A stretch of 64,000 nt of DNA, taken from NCBI RefSeq assembly GCF_000224085.1, contig NC_015945.1, forward strand, positions 2,181,501-2,245,500, read 5' to 3'. Source of the stretch: Allomuricauda ruestringensis DSM 13258. GTDB lineage: Bacteria; Bacteroidota; Bacteroidia; Flavobacteriales; Flavobacteriaceae. The notes below the pieces were generated by a model. The model made no database searches and had not been told where the DNA came from. It saw only the letters and a list, made by a program, of their open reading frames with translations. Below, one piece after another: positions 25,527 through 33,360 of this stretch (positions within the stretch are counted from its first letter, which is position 1; every line of letters starts with the position of its first letter). A program made the position numbers and the translations under genes.

Positions 25527-26156
25527 CTAATAGAGTTCCAGGGCTTTTGCCTGTTGTAGCAAGTCCACCAAATTATCCACGTTCAACTTCTTCATCAAGC
25601 GGGCTTTGTATGTACTTACTGTTTTTTCGTTCAAGTTTAATCCTTCGGCAACTTCTTTGTTCCTTTTTCCACTGGCCAAAAGTTTGAGTACCTCGACCTC
25701 TCTGGAAGAAAGTTTTCTGAAGAATCTTCTAGGTTTTTGGGTGCCTTCGTCAAAAGCAAGGCGTTGCGCCAGTTCGTTTGTGATAAACATATTTCCTTCG
25801 CTGACTTTTTTAACTGCGGAAATAATGTATTCCAAATCAGCGGTTTTGGATAAGTAACCAAATGCACCGGCGCGAATGGTGCTGAGCGCGTAAACATCTT
25901 CTGACTGTCCACTGTACATTAAAGTTTTAATGTCCGGAAAGTCCACTTTCATTTTTCTAAGGGTAGCAATTCCATTTATTTCTGGAATGTCCATCTCTAA
26001 AATAACTACATCGGGGGCTACGGTTTTCAATGTATTAAAAAGCTCCTTGGTAGTTGAAACATCAGCAATAACTTCAATATCTGAACTTGATTCAAGTACC
26101 TGTCTAATACCAAGCCTAACAATAGGATGGTTGTCAGCTATCAATACTTTTATCAT
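25527..26156 (-). CDS. NarL/FixJ-type response regulator with Glu at the phospho-acceptor position
   Basis: A 209-residue two-domain transcription factor: receiver (about 1-120) and LuxR-type helix-turn-helix (about 145-205, with L-S-S-R-E-V-E-V-L-K-L-L and N-E-K-T-V-S-T-Y-K). In the receiver, Asp8 and the switch residues (Ser in L-M-Y-S-G, Lys in G-Y-L-S-K) are in place. The residue at the phosphorylation site is Glu54 in V-I-L-E-M-D-I-P, not Asp. This mimics the phosphorylated state or makes the protein phosphorylation-independent. No histidine kinase gene is adjacent, which fits an orphan regulator. Targets unknown. Confidence 0.92.
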   Translation of the reverse strand: MIKVLIADNHPIVRLGIRQVLESSSDIEVIADVSTTKELFNTLKTVAPDVVILEMDIPEINGIATLRKMKVDFPDIKTLMYSGQSEDVYALSTIRAGAFGYLSKTADLEYIISAVKKVSEGNMFITNELAQRLAFDEGTQKPRRFFRKLSSREVEVLKLLASGKRNKEVAEGLNLNEKTVSTYKARLMKKLNVDNLVDLLQQAKALELY

Positions 26157-26314
26157 TTTTTTAGGTTTAATTTAATAAATGGTTAGTGGCTAAATACTTA
26201 CAACACATAGCGGGCAAGATAAGAATTTAATAATGTAAAATTGTACTTTTTTTCTTAAAACCATAGTTTTTTTGAGGTTTTTTCGTTTTTAACTGGGGTT
26301 TTATAGGTGAACGG

Positions 26315-27103
26315 TTATTTTAACTCGCTGGGAATCTCACAAATAGGTATGGGTACCATCTTATGTTTGTTGGCGATATTGTACTTTTTATAGATAGCAA
26401 ACACTTCTTTTTCCCTACCTGAAAAATCATTGGCTATTTTACCTTGGTCATCCATTTGCATGGCCCATTCCAGTTCCGGATAAGAAGCCCCGATTTGGTC
26501 TTCATCAGTTCGGCTATCGCCCCAAAGCCCATCGGTTGGCGCAGCTTCCATAATATCTTGATTTACACCGAGCGCCCTTCCAAGTTCGTAAACCTCTGTT
26601 TTGACCAAGTCGGCAATTGGGCTAAGGTCAACACCGCCATCACCATATTTAGTGTAAAAACCAACACCGAAATCCTCCACCTTGTTTCCTGTACCAGCAA
26701 CCAAATACCCTTCGAGGGCCGCAAAATAATAGAGAGTGGTCATACGCAACCTGGCCCTTGTATTGGCAAGGGACATAAAACGATCTTCTTCTTTCTCCAC
26801 TTTTGGGAATGCGTCCACTAGGCTATCAAATACAGGCGTTAGGTTAACGGCCTGTCTGGAGACGTTTGGGAAGTTTTTGATCAACCAATCAATATGTTTG
26901 TCCGCACGGGTTACTTGGTTTTCGCCTTGGTGAATAGGCATTTCCAAACATAAAAGGTCCAATCCTGTTTTGGCACAGAGTGTTGAGGTTACTGCGGAAT
27001 CAATTCCGCCAGAGACTCCAATTACAAAACCTTTACATTTTGCGTTTTCGGCATACTCTTTTAGCCAATCAACAATATGGGTTATAACCTTTTCTGTTTG
27101 CAT
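26315..27103 (-). CDS. nadE: NAD+ synthetase, ammonia-dependent type
   Basis: Makes NAD from nicotinic acid adenine dinucleotide and ATP. The PP-loop S-G-G-I-D-S-A-V lies near residue 30. G-T-G-N-K-V-E-D-F-G and K-Y-G-D-G-G-V-D-L mark the deamido-NAD site. At 262 residues it is the short form without the amidase domain, so it should use ammonia or a separate glutaminase. It is divergent from gldB; the two starts share about 65 bases. The 158 bases downstream of it (to the regulator start at 26156) show no gene. Confidence 0.94.
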   Translation of the reverse strand: MQTEKVITHIVDWLKEYAENAKCKGFVIGVSGGIDSAVTSTLCAKTGLDLLCLEMPIHQGENQVTRADKHIDWLIKNFPNVSRQAVNLTPVFDSLVDAFPKVEKEEDRFMSLANTRARLRMTTLYYFAALEGYLVAGTGNKVEDFGVGFYTKYGDGGVDLSPIADLVKTEVYELGRALGVNQDIMEAAPTDGLWGDSRTDEDQIGASYPELEWAMQMDDQGKIANDFSGREKEVFAIYKKYNIANKHKMVPIPICEIPSELK

Positions 27104-27128
27104 ATCTTACTATTTAGATTCAATAAAT

Positions 27129-27136
27129 TACCTTTG
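27129..27136 (+). promoter_or_regulatory. -7 promoter element before gldB
   Basis: TACCTTTG, an exact match to TAnnTTTG, 33 bases upstream of the gldB ATG in the nadE-gldB divergent gap. No TTG at the right spacing was found for a -33 element, so confidence is moderate. Confidence 0.5.
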
Positions 27137-27169
27137 TGCCCTGTAAATTTAAACCCTGTACCCTTAAAA

Positions 27170-28156
27170 ATGAAGTGGTTGTTAAAATACTTTGCGATTC
27201 CGGTATTTAGAAGTTTTGTTTTGGTGATGATTCTACTTTTTTCATCATGTGGAGAAACGGATAAGACCAAGGAAGAAATCGATAAGGTCGCCATTGATTT
27301 ACAGATTTCAAGGTTTGATCAAGAATTTGCCAAGGCAACTGCGAACGATATTCCCAAATTAAAGGCCAAGTACCCTTATTTGTTCCCGGAACAGTTCCCG
27401 GATAGCGTCTGGGTGGCCAAACTAACGGATACCCTTCAAGTGGAGCTTTCAAATGAGGTAGCCAAAGCTTTTGGCAATTTTGAACAGGAATCCAAGGATT
27501 TGGAATCGCTTTTTAAGCATATTGAATATTATTTTCCGGAAACCGAAACACCCCATGTGGTAACACTTACTTCGGATGTTAGATACGATAGTCGGGTTAT
27601 TTTGGCGGATTCCCTTTTGTTGATCGGTCTCGATAACTATTTGGGGGAGGACCATCATTTTTATGAGGGGATTCAAAGGTATATCGCGGCATCTTTGGAC
27701 AAAAAGTTTTTAACCTCCGATGTGGTAAGTGCTTTCTCCAAAAAAGTACTTGCTTACCCAAGAAACCGAACCTTGCTTTCTCGAATGGTATATTATGGTA
27801 AAGAACTTTACCTAAAAGATAAATTGATACCCTTGGCCACTGATGCCCAAAAAATTGGATATTCCGAAGAGGAAATGGAATGGGCAAAAGCCAATGAAGA
27901 ACAAATGTGGAAGTATTTTGTAGAGCGCGAACTGATGTATAGTACCGATACGGGGTTGGATAGAAAATTCTTGGATCCAGCACCCTTCACCAAATTTGGA
28001 TTGGAGCTGGACAATGAATCGCCCCCACGCTTGGGACGATATATGGGGTGGCAAATTGTAAGGGCCTTTATGGAGAAGACGGACACAGACTTAAAGCAAA
28101 TGTTGAATTTGCCCGCGGATGAAATTTTAAAAAAATCAAATTACAAACCAAAATAA
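27170..28156 (+). CDS. gldB: gliding motility lipoprotein GldB
   Basis: A core gliding-motility lipoprotein of Bacteroidota, required in Flavobacterium johnsoniae for movement and linked to the type IX secretion machinery. The ATG at 27170 gives a type II signal peptide ending in L-L-F-S-S-C, with the lipid-modified cysteine about residue 24. The mature part has D-L-Q-I-S-R-F-D-Q-E-F and Y-P-x-L-F-P-E-Q-F-P-D, segments typical of GldB. The family also has remote similarity to peptidases, without a clear active site here. The frame stays open 31 codons upstream, but that extension would cover the promoter. gldC follows after 3 bases. Confidence 0.93.
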   Translation: MKWLLKYFAIPVFRSFVLVMILLFSSCGETDKTKEEIDKVAIDLQISRFDQEFAKATANDIPKLKAKYPYLFPEQFPDSVWVAKLTDTLQVELSNEVAKAFGNFEQESKDLESLFKHIEYYFPETETPHVVTLTSDVRYDSRVILADSLLLIGLDNYLGEDHHFYEGIQRYIAASLDKKFLTSDVVSAFSKKVLAYPRNRTLLSRMVYYGKELYLKDKLIPLATDAQKIGYSEEEMEWAKANEEQMWKYFVERELMYSTDTGLDRKFLDPAPFTKFGLELDNESPPRLGRYMGWQIVRAFMEKTDTDLKQMLNLPADEILKKSNYKPK

Positions 28157-28159
28157 TAA

Positions 28160-28495
28160 ATGGCAGTAGAACATACTTCGGAGATAACCTTGACAGTTGG
28201 ATTGGATGAGAACCGAGTGCCCGAGGAATTGAAATGGTCGGCGCAAGATGGCGGGATTAATGAGGAAGAGGCCAAGGCCATGATGCTGTCCGTGTGGGAT
28301 AGCAAAAATCAGGAATCCTTAAAAATCGACCTTTGGACCAAAGATATGCCAGTGGACGAAATGAAGGTATTTTTCCATCAAACCTTGGTGACCATGGCCG
28401 ATACCTTTTTCAAGGCCACCCAAGATGAAAAAATGACGGCTACCATGAAGGATTTCTGTGATTATTTTGCAGAAAAGCTGGAATTGAAAAAATAA
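28160..28495 (+). CDS. gldC: gliding motility protein GldC
   Basis: A 111-residue soluble protein that follows gldB in nearly all gliding Bacteroidota. In F. johnsoniae its loss impairs but does not abolish gliding. It begins A-V-E-H-T-S-E-I-T-L-T-V-G-L-D and has the family stretch V-P-E-E-L-K-W-S-A-Q-D-G-G-I, with a helical C-terminus ending in lysines. No signal peptide. Separated from gldB by 3 bases and followed by an inverted-repeat element. Confidence 0.94.
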   Translation: MAVEHTSEITLTVGLDENRVPEELKWSAQDGGINEEEAKAMMLSVWDSKNQESLKIDLWTKDMPVDEMKVFFHQTLVTMADTFFKATQDEKMTATMKDFCDYFAEKLELKK

Positions 28496-28502
28496 GATTA
28501 GA

Positions 28503-28659
28503 GCCTGTTTGGGAATTTGTGATTGGAATTGGTATAGGTCATTTTTGATGCAGTTTGAGGCGTAATTTTTAAGCATAGCCATGGCTACGGTTCAAAATTA
28601 TAACGAAAAAATGCCCAAAAAGGGGCATACGAAAACAATTGGCAAATTCCTAAACAGGC
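28503..28659. mobile_element. MITE-like inverted-repeat element after gldC
   Basis: A 157-base non-coding unit between convergent genes. Its ends are inverted repeats of 17 bases with one mismatch: GCCTGTTTGGGAATTTG (28503-28519) and the complement of CAAATTCCTAAACAGGC (28643-28659). The repeat extends further outward with a one-base gap (GATTAG / GATTAAG). A GCCATGGC palindrome lies inside. There is no coding capacity, and no related transposase occurs in the window. Confidence 0.65.
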
Positions 28660-28661
28660 AC

Positions 28662-29159
28662 TTAATCCAAAGGGTCGTTTGTACGGTCAAATTTTGCCTT
28701 ATCTGCTCCCTTAAGGTTCAACGCACGTTCAATCTTTTGTTTTGTGGGCCGTTGGAGGAACAGATAGCATATTAGAAATACACCTATAATTAGATAGGTG
28801 AGGTTTTGGGAGTTGGCAAAAACAACGATGCAAAAAAGAGCGCCACCCTCCATCAATCCATATTTTATAATGGATGCGGTTTGGAATTTTGCCAACTTAT
28901 TCTTTAATGTAGCGTTTTCGGGCAAGGACTTTAGGTTTTTCTTGAAGATAAGGTCTCCCAAAAAAATACTGGCTAATGCAACAACGGGTACTATGGCCAA
29001 AAATATGTCGCTGGAGTTGGAAAAATTTAACGCTGCGTCCCCAGTTTTAAAATAAAAAAAAGCGCCAAGTACCACAGGGGCAGCTGCAATTCCCATATGT
29101 AAAATGGACATGGTTTTTAGAAATCCTCCAGGAGTATAGTTATTGATTGTATTCTTCAT
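28662..29159 (-). CDS. four-helix membrane protein of unknown function
   Basis: A 165-residue integral membrane protein. Hydrophobic segments lie at about 17-35 (M-S-I-L-H-M-G-I-A-A-A-P-V-V), 50-68, 95-112 and 118-136, with a charged loop between the second and third and a charged C-terminal tail. No family is evident. The 3' end abuts the inverted-repeat element at 28503-28659. Its start is followed upstream by a gap that holds another repeat element. Confidence 0.75.
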   Translation of the reverse strand: MKNTINNYTPGGFLKTMSILHMGIAAAPVVLGAFFYFKTGDAALNFSNSSDIFLAIVPVVALASIFLGDLIFKKNLKSLPENATLKNKLAKFQTASIIKYGLMEGGALFCIVVFANSQNLTYLIIGVFLICYLFLQRPTKQKIERALNLKGADKAKFDRTNDPLD

Positions 29160-29248
29160 GGTAGTAGGTGTTTAGTAATCCTAAAATACCAATATTCCCA
29201 TAAAAATTTATTTTGATGGATGTTTTTTTATGAAGACCTTAAAATGAA

Positions 29249-29391
29249 GAGGCTGTCCAAAAAGCAAATTGTCCGTTAATTTGAGCGTCCCGATAGCTTT
29301 CGGAAAGAACCTAAAGTGTGTTGATGGTCAATAGGTTTCAATTGTGCCCAACCTGACAAAGTTGAAAATTTATTGTTTTTTGGACAACCTC
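29249..29391. repeat. dispersed element with GAGGCTGTCC termini (copy 1)
   Basis: A 143-base non-coding unit. The left end GAGGCTGTCCAAAAA and the complement of the right end (GAGGTTGTCCAAAAA) match at 14 of 15 positions. It contains a hairpin (TCCCGATAGCTTTCGGAA) also found at 59733-59750. It occupies most of the 256-base gap between two minus-strand genes. Confidence 0.7.
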
Positions 29392-29415
29392 AATCATTTA
29401 TGTTGGGTCAAAGTT

Positions 29416-30144
29416 TTAACGACCAGTTTGAGAAAGGCTCATCGGAACTTCCATGAGCAATACCCTACTGTTGGTATTTGATTTAAAGTCAAAGGAATCT
29501 GTTTCCCAAAGACCAAATCCATCCCTTTTTTCAAGTTTTTGCCTATTGATCTCAACTTCGCCCTCCAATACAAAGGCATATACCCCGTTTCCTTCCTTTT
29601 TTATTTGATAGGTATCGGTTGCGCCTGCTTGAAAATTTCCCAAATGGAACCAAGCATCTTGATGCACCCAAACACCTTCATCATCAGGGTTAGGGGAAAG
29701 CACTTGATAGAAAGCATTCTCTTTCTCAATCTCTCTAATGGAAATTTGGTCGTATCGGGGCTCCACATTTCGTTTGTTCGGGAAAACCCATATCTGTAAA
29801 AACTTAACCTCTTGGTCGGCGTTTTTGTTGTACTCACTATGTTGAATGCCAGCACCGGCACTCATCACCTGGACATCACCTTCCTTTATTGTGGTGGTGT
29901 TGCCCATGCTGTCCTTGTGTTCCAAATCGCCTTCCAAAGGAATGGAGATAATTTCCATATTATCGTGCGGATGTGTTCCAAAACCTCTGCCTGGGGCTAC
30001 CTGGTCATCATTAAGAACACGCAAAACCCCAAAGTGCATACGCTCAGGGTCGTTGTAGCCCGCAAAACTAAAAGTATGATGAGAGTTTAGCCAACCATGG
30101 TCAGCATGGCCACGAGTTGTTGCTTTGTGCAATACAGATTTCAT
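29416..30144 (-). CDS. pirin family protein
   Basis: A 242-residue bicupin. The N-terminal cupin has all four iron ligands of pirin: His58 and His60 in H-P-H-D-N-M-E-I, His102 and Glu104 in Q-H-S-E-Y. The following K-F-L-Q-I-W motif is also typical. Bacterial pirins have been shown to act as quercetin dioxygenases or as redox-sensing binding proteins; which applies here is unknown. It stands alone, with 104 bases to the next gene upstream. Confidence 0.92.
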   Translation of the reverse strand: MKSVLHKATTRGHADHGWLNSHHTFSFAGYNDPERMHFGVLRVLNDDQVAPGRGFGTHPHDNMEIISIPLEGDLEHKDSMGNTTTIKEGDVQVMSAGAGIQHSEYNKNADQEVKFLQIWVFPNKRNVEPRYDQISIREIEKENAFYQVLSPNPDDEGVWVHQDAWFHLGNFQAGATDTYQIKKEGNGVYAFVLEGEVEINRQKLEKRDGFGLWETDSFDFKSNTNSRVLLMEVPMSLSQTGR

Positions 30145-30248
30145 AGTATCAATCTTTTATTTTAAAATTGCTGTTTTTAGATGTAGGATTAGTCGTAAAA
30201 CACAACATAATCTTACCGCTGGGTGGATTCTGGAAATGGACTTATAAG

Positions 30249-30863
30249 CTATTTGTTGCTCTGGAAAAACTCTTGGTTAATGCCATCAATAAATTCCAAA
30301 AGTTCTTCCTTGCCCATCCGGTTTGTGGACGAAGTGGTAAAATGTGGAGGAACCTCTTCCCAAGCACACTCCAATAATTTTTGAAGGTAGGTATTGGCCT
30401 GTTTTTCAATAACGGAGGGTTTTAGTTTGTCAGCCTTGGTAAAAATAATGGCAAACGGAATCTGATTGGTGCCCAGCCATTCCATGAACTCTAGGTCCAC
30501 AGGTTGGGGTTCGTGTCGAATATCGACCAAAACAAAACCACAGACCAGCTGTTTTCTTTTTTGAAAATACTCAGTGATGTACTTCTGAAATGTTCTTTTG
30601 TCCTTTTTAGAAACCTTGGCGTAGCCGTAACCGGGCAAATCTACCAAAAACCAATTGTTATTGATCTTAAAATGATTGATGAGCTGTGTTTTACCTGGTC
30701 GACCCGATGTTTTGGCCAACGCTTTGCGCTCCACCAACATATTGATCAACGAAGACTTCCCTACATTGGACCTGCCGATAAAGGCGTATTCCGGTAAAGG
30801 CTCGTTGGGGCATTTGGCAACATTGGAGTTGCTCATTACAAATTCTGCAGAGGTAATTTTCAT
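30249..30863 (-). CDS. engB: ribosome biogenesis GTPase EngB/YsxC
   Basis: A 204-residue GTPase needed for 50S subunit assembly. G1 is G-R-S-N-V-G-K-S-S, G3 is D-L-P-G-Y-G-Y-A and G4 is T-K-A-D-K. Family length and the N-terminal S-A-E-F-V-M-S lead fit EngB. It starts 2 bases after the hydrolase gene upstream, so the two are co-transcribed. Confidence 0.95.
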   Translation of the reverse strand: MKITSAEFVMSNSNVAKCPNEPLPEYAFIGRSNVGKSSLINMLVERKALAKTSGRPGKTQLINHFKINNNWFLVDLPGYGYAKVSKKDKRTFQKYITEYFQKRKQLVCGFVLVDIRHEPQPVDLEFMEWLGTNQIPFAIIFTKADKLKPSVIEKQANTYLQKLLECAWEEVPPHFTTSSTNRMGKEELLEFIDGINQEFFQSNK

Positions 30864-30865
30864 GC

Positions 30866-31630
30866 CTAGAAGTTACGCTTTTTCAGCCAAGCTTCCAGAA
30901 TGTGGTTAAAATCGTTGGGGTGTTCCATCATGGGGGCATGGCCACATTTTTCTATCCAATACAGGTCGGAATCGGGTAACAGTTCATGGAATTCTTTGGC
31001 TACATTTGGTGGTGTCACCGTATCATTTTCTCCCCAAATAATACAAGTTGGCGTGTTCATGTGGGGTAGATCTTTGGACATGTTGTGTCGGATGGCACTT
31101 TTAGCAATGGCCAATGTCTTTACCAACTTCATTCGATTATTTACTGTGGCAAAAACCTCGTCCACAATTTCCTTGGTGGCCACTTTGGGGTCGTAAAATA
31201 CGTCCTCGGCCTTCTTTTTAATGAACTCGTAGTCGCCGCGTTTAGGGTATCCATCACCCATGGCACTCTCGTAAAGTCCAGAACTACCTGTAATAACCAG
31301 AGCTTTGACCATTTCCGGGAACATTTTGGTGTGCAATAGCCCAATATGTCCACCAAGGGAATTGCCCAGCAAAATTACATCCTTCAATCCTTTGTGCTCA
31401 ATAAACCCTTCCAAAAATGTAGCAAAGTTCTTTACCGTGGTTTTTAGGAGCGGCATATCGTAAATAGGCAGCTCGGGAATAAGCACCTGATATCCTTTAG
31501 GCGGGAAATATTCGGATACGCCCTGGAAGTTGCTCAAACCTCCCATCAAACCGTGCAATATAATCATGGGAGTCCCTTCTCCCTTTTCTATATATCGGTA
31601 CTTGCCATCCTCGATTAAATGCTCTTCCAT
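30866..31630 (-). CDS. α/β-hydrolase
   Basis: A 254-residue cytoplasmic hydrolase with the oxyanion motif H-G-L-M-G-G near residue 26, the nucleophile elbow G-N-S-L-G-G, an acid in G-E-N-D-T-V, and the catalytic histidine in C-G-H-A-P-M-M-E-H-P. The overall pattern resembles carbon-carbon bond hydrolases of the MhpC/BphD type, but substrate prediction from this is unsafe. It is first in a two-gene unit with engB, downstream of a clear -7 box. Confidence 0.88.
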   Translation of the reverse strand: MEEHLIEDGKYRYIEKGEGTPMIILHGLMGGLSNFQGVSEYFPPKGYQVLIPELPIYDMPLLKTTVKNFATFLEGFIEHKGLKDVILLGNSLGGHIGLLHTKMFPEMVKALVITGSSGLYESAMGDGYPKRGDYEFIKKKAEDVFYDPKVATKEIVDEVFATVNNRMKLVKTLAIAKSAIRHNMSKDLPHMNTPTCIIWGENDTVTPPNVAKEFHELLPDSDLYWIEKCGHAPMMEHPNDFNHILEAWLKKRNF

Positions 31631-31656
31631 CTATAGTTAGTTGGTAGTAAGAGGCG

Positions 31657-31664
31657 CAAATATA
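31657..31664 (-). promoter_or_regulatory. -7 promoter element of the hydrolase-engB unit
   Basis: TATATTTG on the minus strand (complement CAAATATA), an exact TAnnTTTG match 27 bases before the hydrolase start codon. No convincing -33 TTG at the usual spacing. Confidence 0.55.
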
Positions 31665-31800
31665 GGAATTTCATATCACAAAGATTTTAGGTTTTAATCA
31701 GAACTGCGATAAGTTTTTTAATCGAGCCAATTCTATTCTCGAATGAGTTTGCCGATCCCAAGATTGATTCAGGGTCGAATCAGGAGTTTTTCATCGAAAA

Positions 31801-31845
31801 GTGGATAATTTATTAACAAAAGTGGTGTTTAGTGGAGAAATGTGG
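31801..31845 (+). promoter_or_regulatory. probable MraZ operator upstream of the dcw cluster
   Basis: GTGG repeats at 31822, 31832 and 31842 are spaced exactly 10 bases apart, with a further GTGG at 31801, about two helical turns upstream. MraZ proteins bind tandem short G-rich repeats at 10-base spacing just upstream of their own gene, so this is very likely the autoregulatory site. It ends 12 bases before the -7 box. An unrelated inverted repeat TGATTC-N6-GAATCA lies further upstream at 31765-31782. Confidence 0.75.
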
Positions 31846-31857
31846 AAATAAAATCTA

Positions 31858-31865
31858 TATATTTG
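31858..31865 (+). promoter_or_regulatory. -7 promoter element of the dcw cluster
   Basis: TATATTTG, an exact TAnnTTTG match, 30 bases upstream of the mraZ GTG. The -33 region is occupied by the GTGG repeats, so a bound MraZ would block polymerase. Confidence 0.65.
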
Positions 31866-31894
31866 AGTTGTATTAAGTAACCAATTGATTTCTA

Positions 31895-32350
31895 GTGACC
31901 CATATCATAGGACAACATGATTGTAAAGCTGATTCCAAAGGAAGGGTATTGTTACCTATTTCTTTGAAAAATCAGTTGTTGCCTGTTTTAAAGGAAGGGT
32001 TTGTTATTAAAAGATCGGTTTTTCAGCAATGTTTGGAATTGTACCCCAAGCAAGAGTTCGATGTCCTCATGCAGAAAGTCATGAAGAAAAGCAAAATCAA
32101 CCGAAAGTACGATGCTTTCGTGAGAAACTTTGTGGCAGGTATGAAGGAAGTGAGCATTGATGGGGATTCCGGAAGATTGCAGATTCCAAAAAACTTGGTG
32201 GAGTTCGCTGGAATTGAGAAAGAAGTGGTTTTGAATGCGGTTTTTGATAAAATCGAGATTTGGAACAAGGATATGTACGAGAAGGTCTTGGCGGAAGGCG
32301 AGAAAGATTATGCCGATCTGGCCGAGGAGATTTTTGACGACGATGAGTAG
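31895..32350 (+). CDS. mraZ: transcriptional regulator MraZ
   Basis: First gene of the dcw cluster; a ring-forming AbrB-fold DNA-binding protein that represses its own operon in other bacteria. Two SpoVT/AbrB-like repeats are visible, with D-S-K-G-R-V-L-L-P near residue 13 and D-G-D-S-G-R-L-Q-I-P near residue 90. The start is GTG at 31895; the length of 151 is normal. The stop overlaps the rsmH start by 8 bases. Confidence 0.95.
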   Translation: MTHIIGQHDCKADSKGRVLLPISLKNQLLPVLKEGFVIKRSVFQQCLELYPKQEFDVLMQKVMKKSKINRKYDAFVRNFVAGMKEVSIDGDSGRLQIPKNLVEFAGIEKEVVLNAVFDKIEIWNKDMYEKVLAEGEKDYADLAEEIFDDDE

Positions 32351-33245
32351 TGCATACCACAATCCGGTGTTGCTGAAGGAGTCAGTGGACGGATTGAACA
32401 TAAAGGAAAATGGGGTGTATGTGGATGTCACCTTTGGCGGCGGCGGACACTCCAGAGAAATTTTGAAAAGATTGGGTGATGGTGGAAAGTTGTTCGCGTT
32501 TGATCAAGATGAGGATGCCCTGCAAAATGCATTGGATGATGATAGGTTTCAATTGATCAACCAAAACTTTCGCTACCTCAAACAATATTTAAAGTTCTAT
32601 GGAATTCGGAAAGTTGATGGAATCTTGGCGGATTTTGGGGTTTCCTCCCATCAGTTCGATGAGGCTGACCGCGGTTTCTCCATTCGGTTCAATGCAGATT
32701 TGGACATGCGAATGGACAGAAGCAATCAATTGACGGCCTTTCAGGTGGTGAACACCTATTCCCAAGAAGATTTAGCGTCGGTACTTTTTCAGTATGGCGA
32801 GCTGCGAAATACAAATGCCATGGCCAAGACCATTGTTTTGGCACGGTCTGATGAGCCCATCAAAACAACTGATGATTTGAAAAAGGTTTTGAGTAGGTTT
32901 TTGCCAAAAATGAAAGAGAACAAAATCTTGGCTCAAATCTATCAGGCTATCAGGATAGAGGTAAACCAAGAAATAGCCGTGCTCAAAGAATTTTTGGAAC
33001 AAGTGCCGGAGATGTTGAACAAAGGGGGTAGGTTGAGTTTGATCAGTTACCATTCCTTGGAAGATAGATTGGCAAAGCGCTTTATCCGTGCAGGGAAGTT
33101 CGACGGCGAACCGGAGAAGGATTTTTATGGGAACATCAATGTTCCTTTAAAAAAAGTTGGGAAGTTGATTACGCCATCAGCAGAAGAAATAGCCAATAAC
33201 AATAGAGCAAGAAGTGCAAAGCTCCGCATTGCGGAAAAAATATAA
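32343..33245 (+). CDS. rsmH: 16S rRNA (cytosine-1402-N4)-methyltransferase
   Basis: Methylates C1402 in the decoding centre of the 30S subunit. The N-terminal Y-H-N-P-V-L-L-K-E-S is the family start, followed by the SAM motif D-V-T-F-G-G-G-G-H-S and, near the end, S-Y-H-S-L-E-D-R-L-A-K-R-F. The ATG at 32343 overlaps mraZ by 8 bases and gives 300 residues; a longer frame upstream merely runs through mraZ. A repeat element separates it from ftsL. Confidence 0.95.
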   Translation: MSSAYHNPVLLKESVDGLNIKENGVYVDVTFGGGGHSREILKRLGDGGKLFAFDQDEDALQNALDDDRFQLINQNFRYLKQYLKFYGIRKVDGILADFGVSSHQFDEADRGFSIRFNADLDMRMDRSNQLTAFQVVNTYSQEDLASVLFQYGELRNTNAMAKTIVLARSDEPIKTTDDLKKVLSRFLPKMKENKILAQIYQAIRIEVNQEIAVLKEFLEQVPEMLNKGGRLSLISYHSLEDRLAKRFIRAGKFDGEPEKDFYGNINVPLKKVGKLITPSAEEIANNNRARSAKLRIAEKI

Positions 33246-33260
33246 AGAGGAGGTTGAAAT

Positions 33261-33346
33261 GTCATCTTGAGCTGTCACCCTGAGCGCAGACGAAGGGCCA
33301 GTCGAAAGATGGAGTGTGGATGGATTCCCGTCTGCACGGGAATGAC
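33261..33346. repeat. dispersed GTCAT/ATGAC-bounded element inside the dcw cluster
   Basis: An 86-base non-coding unit beginning GTCATCTTGAGCTGTCACC and ending GGGAATGAC, with a CCCGTCTGCACGGG hairpin. Its left half is the reverse complement, with a few differences, of the CTTCGACTGCGCTCAGGGTG module repeated at 50937-51181. It lies between rsmH and ftsL and ends 14 bases before the ftsL ATG. Confidence 0.7.
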
Positions 33347-33360
33347 AAAAGGAACACAAA

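Noticed and set aside
28581..28775. Frame across the inverted-repeat element
   Set aside because: It runs antisense through the end of the membrane-protein gene and consists of repeat DNA.
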